A DNA stretch of 64,000 nucleotides from Terriglobia bacterium (GTDB lineage: Bacteria; Acidobacteriota; Terriglobia; Bryobacterales; Bryobacteraceae), in the NCBI GenBank assembly GCA_021325235.1, contig JAJPHN010000016.1, positions 107,924 through 171,923 on the forward strand, in the 5' to 3' direction. Shown here piece after piece: positions 63,041 through 64,000 of the stretch. Each line of letters starts with the position of its first letter. The stretch's first letter is position 1. The translations under genes were made by a program, and so were the position numbers. The notes beneath the pieces were generated by a model. It had not been told where the DNA came from, did no database searches, and worked only from the letters and a program-made list of their open reading frames with translations.

Positions 63041-63295
63041 ATGGATTTATCTTTCATGAGCGTCTTCATCGAAGCGATTGCAGATGCTGTCGTACGAAAA
63101 ATCGAGCACTTCCTCAATACCGAGCAGCGGTTAATGACCACTAAACGGGCGGCCAAGTACGTCGACATGACCGAATCGGCAGTAAGGCAGCACTCAACCA
63201 TGCCCTGCAAAAAGGACGGGAGGCGTCGACGCTACGACCGCAAGGAACTCAACCGGTGGATCGATCAGCTCCCGCCGGAAGAATGCCTGAGGTAG
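63041..63295 (+). CDS. Excisionase-like helix-turn-helix protein
   Basis: The 84-residue protein carries a winged-helix of the MerR/Xis type: MTTKRAAKYVDMTESAVRQH, then KKDGRRRRYDRKELNRWIDQ. It ends 10 bases before the integrase start. Such proteins guide excision of integrative elements or regulate the integrase. A start at the internal ATG 63056 is also possible. Confidence 0.75.
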   Translation: MDLSFMSVFIEAIADAVVRKIEHFLNTEQRLMTTKRAAKYVDMTESAVRQHSTMPCKKDGRRRRYDRKELNRWIDQLPPEECLR

Positions 63296-63305
63296 CCTGC
63301 CGGAA

Positions 63306-64000
63306 ATGCCAAAAGCCAAAACGCAGAGCTCACGAAAGTCGTTCAAACGTGCCTATGGGAGCGGGTCGCTACGCCAGGTTGGGAAAGAGGTATGGGAACT
63401 AGGTTATCGACCACCGAATGCACCGAAGCGGTTAGCAAAGCGGATCAAAGCGAGTAACCGCAAAGCGGCGGAAGAGCAACTGGCCGCTTGGCGACGGCGG
63501 CTCGACAGACAGCCCGGCCACAAAGTGCCAGTGGGCGAATTGTTCGAGCTGCATCTCGCAGACCTTCGGCGTGAGCAGCGGGACAGCTACAACATCACGA
63601 TGGAACGCAATCGCATACGAAAGAACCTCGACCCCGTTTTCGGGGCACTTGATGCCTCTTGCATCACCAGGTCCGATATCACCTGTTACATCGACAATCG
63701 ATTGCTAGCCGGAGCGAAGCCGAGCACGATTAACCGCGAGTTGTCAGCACTCCGGCGCTCGTTCAATTTGGGCATCGAGCACGGGCTGATCAGCGGCCCA
63801 CCTCCCGTCATAAAATGCCTTCGAGAAAACAACGTTCGTAAGGGCTTTGTCGAGCACGAGGTTTATTTGAGGATCATGCGAGCACTCCCGCGCAATCACC
63901 AGATGCTGTGGTGTTTTGGCTACTATCTCGGAATCCGGAAGGGCGATGCCTGGTGCCCGGGGCGGGACTTGAACCCGCACTCGCCTTGCGGCGAAAAGGA
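63306..64000 (+). CDS. Tyrosine integrase, N-terminal part only; runs into tRNA-Leu
   Basis: From ATG 63306 the frame gives an AT-hook-like basic start (MPKAKTQSSRKSFKR), a SAM-like core-binding domain (GELFELHLADLRREQRDSYN, then KPSTINRELSALRRSFNLGI) and the start of the catalytic domain (MLWCFGYYLGIRKGD), with the first catalytic Arg. At 63951 the frame enters the tRNA-Leu sequence and reads WCPGRDLNPHSPCGEK, which is not integrase. The H-x-x-R and Tyr blocks are therefore missing here. It appears truncated at the attachment site. Confidence 0.85.
   Translation, partial: MPKAKTQSSRKSFKRAYGSGSLRQVGKEVWELGYRPPNAPKRLAKRIKASNRKAAEEQLAAWRRRLDRQPGHKVPVGELFELHLADLRREQRDSYNITMERNRIRKNLDPVFGALDASCITRSDITCYIDNRLLAGAKPSTINRELSALRRSFNLGIEHGLISGPPPVIKCLRENNVRKGFVEHEVYLRIMRALPRNHQMLWCFGYYLGIRKGDAWCPGRDLNPHSPCGEK
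63951..64000 (-). tRNA. tRNA-Leu 3' half at window edge
   Basis: Minus-strand bases give the variable arm (CGCC-GCAA-GGCG), T-arm GCGGGTTCAAGTCCCGC and acceptor end CCCCGGGCACCA. The 5' half and anticodon lie beyond the window. This is probably the functional gene restored by island integration; the left copy differs in the variable arm. Confidence 0.75.

Noticed and set aside
1..64000. CRISPR array, rRNA or prophage structural genes
   Set aside because: No regularly spaced repeats, rRNA signatures or capsid/terminase genes were seen; VgrG is T6SS-type and isolated.

Overview
This is about 64 kb of high-GC bacterial chromosome. Acidobacteriota, near Bryobacter/Solibacter, is the likely source. 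That rests on style rather than a marker gene: Tat-type leaders, many large secreted proteins of unknown role, LpxD (so a Gram-negative envelope), a cyclic-glucan-synthase-like protein, and a probable selenocysteine-containing deiodinase-like protein. No rRNA or CRISPR array was seen.

Positions 1-43.2 kb look like ordinary chromosome. In order they hold a Tat-exported GH116 glycosidase (cut by the window edge), a CobW-type GTPase, a degenerate metallo-hydrolase, a zinc phospholipase C-like protein, lpxD, an FAH-family hydrolase and a LOG protein. Next come a small-ORF cluster (7.9-9.2 kb), an acyl-CoA synthetase, mannose-6-phosphate isomerase and a methyltransferase. A decayed RHH/Doc toxin-antitoxin pair precedes a DevCAB-type efflux operon and an ArsR/ArsM arsenic pair. 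An ABC exporter abuts a 1502-residue cyclic beta-1,2-glucan-synthase-like protein that lacks the usual phosphorylase end. A spermidine-synthase-like membrane protein, an aldose epimerase, a serine protease and tRNA-Thr(CGT) follow. A surface-glycan block (29.2-35.3 kb) contains two GT39-type membrane transferases, a methyltransferase and a methyltransferase-GT2 fusion.

At 35.3-38.4 kb a deiodinase-like thiol-oxidoreductase has an in-frame TGA exactly at its catalytic position, followed by a bacterial-SECIS-like hairpin. It diverges from a flavoprotein with a halogenase WxWxIP motif and a hydrolase with a dehalogenase-like Asp nucleophile. This may be a halogen-handling neighbourhood.

From 43.36 kb to the window end lies a genomic island bounded by two copies of a tRNA-Leu 3' end, with an excisionase-like gene and a truncated tyrosine integrase at its right edge. 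It carries small paralogues, a structured non-coding segment and a dead serine recombinase. Its centre is a predicted DNA-modification/defence module: a UDG-like protein, an unknown protein, a DUF499 ATPase, a small protein, a DUF1156 adenine methylase and a PLD-SNF2 helicase. Its right part is a polymorphic-toxin zone: an orphan deaminase toxin with a DUF416 protein, and an orphan VgrG whose lipase tail is split off by an amber codon, next to a lipoprotein immunity candidate. Imperfect 62-base direct repeats flank the VgrG cassette.
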